A program made the position numbers and the translations under genes. From Haloarcula hispanica ATCC 33960 (GTDB lineage Archaea > Halobacteriota > Halobacteria > Halobacteriales > Haloarculaceae): a stretch of 64,000 bases of DNA. A model generated the notes under the pieces. It was not told where the DNA came from, searched no databases, and saw only the letters and a list, made by a program, of their open reading frames with translations. Numbering within the stretch: position 1 is the first letter of the stretch; each line of letters starts with the position of its first letter. Location: contig NC_015948.1 of assembly GCF_000223905.1 (NCBI RefSeq), positions 1,240,001-1,304,000 of the forward strand, read 5' to 3'. Positions 61,289 to 64,000 of this stretch are shown here, one piece after another.

Positions 61289-61358
61289 GCATACGTGTGG
61301 ATATAAATTCATTTACCGGCAGCTAGGGAGAGTCAGAAAACTGAGACGACGAGGCAGT

Positions 61359-62519
61359 TCAGTCGACGTAGTCGATGTCTTCACCGAGTTGCTGGGCGGC
61401 CTTCTCCTGTTCGGCCTCGCTCTGGCCGTAGATCTGTGGGCTCTCGACGCCGGTGACGACGATCATCGTCTCCATCTTGCCCTCGAACTCGTTGTTGACC
61501 GACGCGCCCCAGATGATGCGAGCGTCGGGATCGATGCGGTCGTAGATCTCCTCGACGACGCCCTCGGCTTCCTCGATGCTCATGTCGGGGCCGCCGACGA
61601 CGTTGACGAGCGCGGAGTTCGCACCGTCGAACTCCACGTCAAGTAGCGGCGAGCGGAGCGCCGAGCGGATGGAGTCTTGGGCCTTGTTCTCGGAGTCGGA
61701 CTCGCCGAGGCCGATCATCGCGACACCGCCGTTCTCCATGATGGTCCGAACGTCGGCGAAGTCCACGTTGACGAGGCCGGGCTTGGTGATCAGTTCGGTC
61801 ATGCCCTTGACCGAGCGCATCAGCACACGGTCGCAAATCTTGAACGCGTCCTGCAGCGGCATCGACGGCGCATAGTCCAGCAGGCGGTCGTTCGGCACGA
61901 CGATGACCGTATCGGAGACCGAACGGAGTCGTTCGAGGCCAGCGTCGGCGTTGGCACGGCGGCGTTCACCCTCCGCGGTAAACGGAATCGTGACGATAGA
62001 AATGGTGAGTGCGCCGGCTTCCTGCGCGGCCTGTGCGACGACCGGGGCCGCGCCGGTGCCGGTGCCGCCGCCGAGACCTGCGGTGACGAACACCATGTCT
62101 GAGCCGTCGATAGACTGCTGGATGTCCTCGATGTCCTCCTGGGCGGCCTCCTCGCCGATTTTCGGGACCGAACCCGCGCCGCGGCCGCCGGTGCGCTTGC
62201 GGCCGATGAGAATCTTGGTGTCGGCGGCCACCTCGTCGGCGAGGTGCTGTGCGTCGGTGTTTGCGGCGACGAGTTTGGCCCCGTGGATGCCCTCCTCCAT
62301 CATCCGGGTGACCGTGTTCCCGCCAGCACCGCCACAGCCGACGACCGTGATCTTCGTTTCCAGGTCCTTGACGACGCTTGCCAGTTCCTCGTCGGACATC
62401 GTCCCGGACGTGGACATGTCTTGAGACGGCGTCGATGTCGTTTCGTCGACAGTTCCGCCAGCCGCGTCCTCCCCGTCTTGTTCTGCCTCGTCGATAGCGT
62501 CGTCAATTATCGAATCCAT
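61359..62519 (-). CDS. ftsZ1: Cell division GTPase FtsZ
   Basis: Forms the division ring, 386 residues. The GTP-binding signature is [20 protein letters not shown]. The T7 loop has [20 protein letters not shown] with the catalytic Asp. An N-terminal acidic extension of about 50 residues ([17 protein letters not shown]) precedes the fold, which opens [20 protein letters not shown]-like near residue 53. Haloarchaea have FtsZ1 and FtsZ2; adjacency to secE-spt5 is the FtsZ1 pattern, so I assign FtsZ1 although the two are separated here. Confidence 0.93.
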   Translation of the reverse strand: MDSIIDDAIDEAEQDGEDAAGGTVDETTSTPSQDMSTSGTMSDEELASVVKDLETKITVVGCGGAGGNTVTRMMEEGIHGAKLVAANTDAQHLADEVAADTKILIGRKRTGGRGAGSVPKIGEEAAQEDIEDIQQSIDGSDMVFVTAGLGGGTGTGAAPVVAQAAQEAGALTISIVTIPFTAEGERRRANADAGLERLRSVSDTVIVVPNDRLLDYAPSMPLQDAFKICDRVLMRSVKGMTELITKPGLVNVDFADVRTIMENGGVAMIGLGESDSENKAQDSIRSALRSPLLDVEFDGANSALVNVVGGPDMSIEEAEGVVEEIYDRIDPDARIIWGASVNNEFEGKMETMIVVTGVESPQIYGQSEAEQEKAAQQLGEDIDYVD

Positions 62520-62622
62520 AATTTAAAACCCCCTTGCAGACGAACAGTTATTAGTTTTCCCCCTACGTCTGACGCACGTCTGACGTGTTGAGTCATAGTT
62601 TTACCGGCTGACGCGCCAGTGT

Positions 62623-63978
62623 TCACAGCGTATATCGACGTATACGCTCGCGCTGGAACCGCTCCGGGTCAATCTCTTCGCCGTCGATTTCGACGGATTG
62701 GCCCGAGGCGAGTTTCCCGAACTTGGGCCCTTCGGGGATACCGGCCGTTCGTGCGAGGTCCGGGTCGAACGCCGTCTCCCGGGCGACCAGTTCGTCCGCG
62801 GTCCAGTCGACGCTGTCGAAGCGCCGTTCGAGGATTTCGACCAGCGGTTCGACGACCGCTTCTATTTCTGTCGCCGCCGGACAGACAATCGGTCCGGTGA
62901 GGACAGTCCCGTTTTGCTCGGTCGCGTACGCGATGGACTGGCGTTCGATAGTCTCACGCAGTGCCTCGCTATCGACGCCGCGCACGTCGGAAATAAGCTC
63001 GTTCGGGAGGTCGATTACGGTCCATTCCCCGTCGTACCCGGACGCAAGCTCTCCGAACCTGAGACCATCGTCGACCGGCCGGACAGCGTCTTCCAGCGTC
63101 TCGACGAGGCCCAGGTCGACACCGGTCGTCTCCCGAACGAACGTCTCACTGACGACGCGGTAGCCCAGCGACTCGATGGCGGCCGTGAGGTCCGGCCGGT
63201 CGCCCTCCATGAGAGCGTAGTCGGCCGCGCTGGCACGGAAGGCGCGGTCGAGCACTGTGTCGCGCTCCGCGTCGCTGACGGCCCACTCCGCCAGCGCGTC
63301 CAACGACCAGTTGGCGGCGATGTGGCCGACCGCCCAGTCCGTCTCACGAACAACTCGCTCGAACCGCGGGGCGTAGTGGCCGCCGCCGACCCCGAGGAGG
63401 TGGCGGCGCGTCCCGTTCTCACGCGGCCTGTCAGCCGGTTCGTCGGCGAGGTCCAGTATCGCTCTGGCAGCGGCCTCGGCGGCGTCGGGGTCCTCCCACT
63501 GTGGCTCCGCACTGCCGACCTCGACAAACATCGACGGGACACCGACTGCTGTCGGGCCGTGGTGCGTACACTCCATCCCGACTTCGTAGTCCGGCGGAGC
63601 GTGGCGCTGGAGTGCCGACACCACGGCCTTGTGAGCCCCGGGACAGGCGCGGGCGAACTGCCCGTCTTCGCCGCCGTACTCCGCGACACCGAAGTTTCCG
63701 GTGTGGTGGGCTGTCAGGAGCTCGTCCGTCTCGCCGGCGTGTTTTGAGGCGAACACCAGCAGGTCCGGGTCGTCGAACGCTGCCGCGACGTTTTCGATGT
63801 CCAGATGTAACGCCTCGAACTCGCGGAGTTCCACGCTGTCAATCTGGTACACCGTACCGCCGCCTTCGTCGTCGGGCCGCGTTTCGTCGATGCTCGTTTC
63901 CCAGTCCCGCAATGAGCGCAGGTGCTCTCCGATGTGCATCGATGCCGCGTCGGCGTGTGAGACAACGATTCCGAGCAT
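62623..63978 (-). CDS. dtdA: D-aminoacyl-tRNA deacylase (DtdA/GEK1 family)
   Basis: Hydrolyses wrongly D-charged tRNA, protecting translation. The start MLGIVVSHADAASMHIGEHL is typical; AEYGGEDGQFARACPGAHKA, GMECTHHGPTAVGVPSMFVE and LLGVGGGHYAPRFERVV are the conserved metal-binding blocks. The first 280 residues correspond to the whole of Pyrococcus-type DtdA. The remaining 170 form an extra domain known mainly from haloarchaea (RASAADYALMEGDRPDLTAA, PEGPKFGKLASGQSVEIDGE). The ATG at 63978 overlaps the stop of what seems to be an upstream gene. Confidence 0.9.
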   Translation of the reverse strand: MLGIVVSHADAASMHIGEHLRSLRDWETSIDETRPDDEGGGTVYQIDSVELREFEALHLDIENVAAAFDDPDLLVFASKHAGETDELLTAHHTGNFGVAEYGGEDGQFARACPGAHKAVVSALQRHAPPDYEVGMECTHHGPTAVGVPSMFVEVGSAEPQWEDPDAAEAAARAILDLADEPADRPRENGTRRHLLGVGGGHYAPRFERVVRETDWAVGHIAANWSLDALAEWAVSDAERDTVLDRAFRASAADYALMEGDRPDLTAAIESLGYRVVSETFVRETTGVDLGLVETLEDAVRPVDDGLRFGELASGYDGEWTVIDLPNELISDVRGVDSEALRETIERQSIAYATEQNGTVLTGPIVCPAATEIEAVVEPLVEILERRFDSVDWTADELVARETAFDPDLARTAGIPEGPKFGKLASGQSVEIDGEEIDPERFQRERIRRYTL

Positions 63979-64000
63979 CAATCGGCGTTCTCCAGATGGA
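63978..64000 (-). CDS. 3' end of an upstream gene (partial)
   Basis: The last bases on the minus strand can be read as ...HLENAD followed by TGA, overlapping the dtdA ATG in an ATGA junction, the style of linked genes seen elsewhere in the window. Only seven codons are visible, so identity is unknown and the call is weak. Confidence 0.25.

Overview
The window is haloarchaeal chromosome, most likely from Haloarcula or a close relative. The evidence is the high GC with mostly C/G third codon positions, very acidic proteins, many genes starting 24-29 bases after a TATA element (leaderless), archaeal information-processing genes (TBP, Spt5, SecE, PolX, DtdA, FtsZ), a geranylgeranyl-reductase-family flavoprotein, and an operon for the methylaspartate cycle, the acetyl-CoA assimilation route known from Haloarcula. 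I see no rRNA, tRNA, CRISPR array, IS element or integrase. The genus is an inference.

Layout. 1-8.4 kb: the end of sppA, a DUF373 membrane protein, dph6, a nucleotidyltransferase, a degenerate Nudix protein, methylmalonyl-CoA epimerase and mutase large subunit, an FKBP isomerase, a GNAT acetyltransferase and an HTH-10 regulator. 8.4-17.8 kb: a complete branched-chain-type (Liv) ABC importer facing an SDR dehydrogenase and an acyl-CoA synthetase, then an MFS carrier; this looks like uptake and activation of an organic acid. 17.9-34.4 kb: mixed housekeeping and membrane genes, including a PAPS-reductase-like protein, a SpoIIM protein, a ferredoxin, a geranylgeranyl reductase, a type IV pilin, an M20 amidohydrolase, a uS10 paralog, an Ap4A Nudix hydrolase, a DUF5787 protein that looks like a nuclease, a MacB/LolCDE-type ABC exporter beside a LolA-like protein, a Mut7-C protein and PolX.

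34.6-38.2 kb is the most unusual part: a 694-residue protein with a CHAT (caspase-like) peptidase domain whose 3' end changes sharply in base composition, a 44-residue membrane-type protein facing it with an inverted repeat around its promoter, and an orphan receiver-PAS protein. 38.3-46.2 kb carries an AN1-rhomboid protease, endonuclease V, an SDR, an ArsA/Get3 ATPase, an XPD-like helicase, TBP and a TRAM protein.

46.2-52.8 kb holds mct facing mamA-mamB-mal-mch-mcl, whose reading frames overlap end to start. These convert glutamate through methylaspartate, mesaconate, mesaconyl-CoA and methylmalyl-CoA to glyoxylate and propionyl-CoA. The epimerase and mutase at 4-6 kb would return propionyl-derived methylmalonyl-CoA to succinyl-CoA, and the aminotransferase just downstream could help with amino-nitrogen balance. 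52.8-64 kb: the aminotransferase, cinA, a DUF457 protein, a PHP protein, spt5-secE, a chemoreceptor with its own lipoprotein binding protein, ftsZ and dtdA. The receptor pair sits between secE and ftsZ, and a 71-bp degenerate copy of the 3' end of spt5 lies downstream of that gene.
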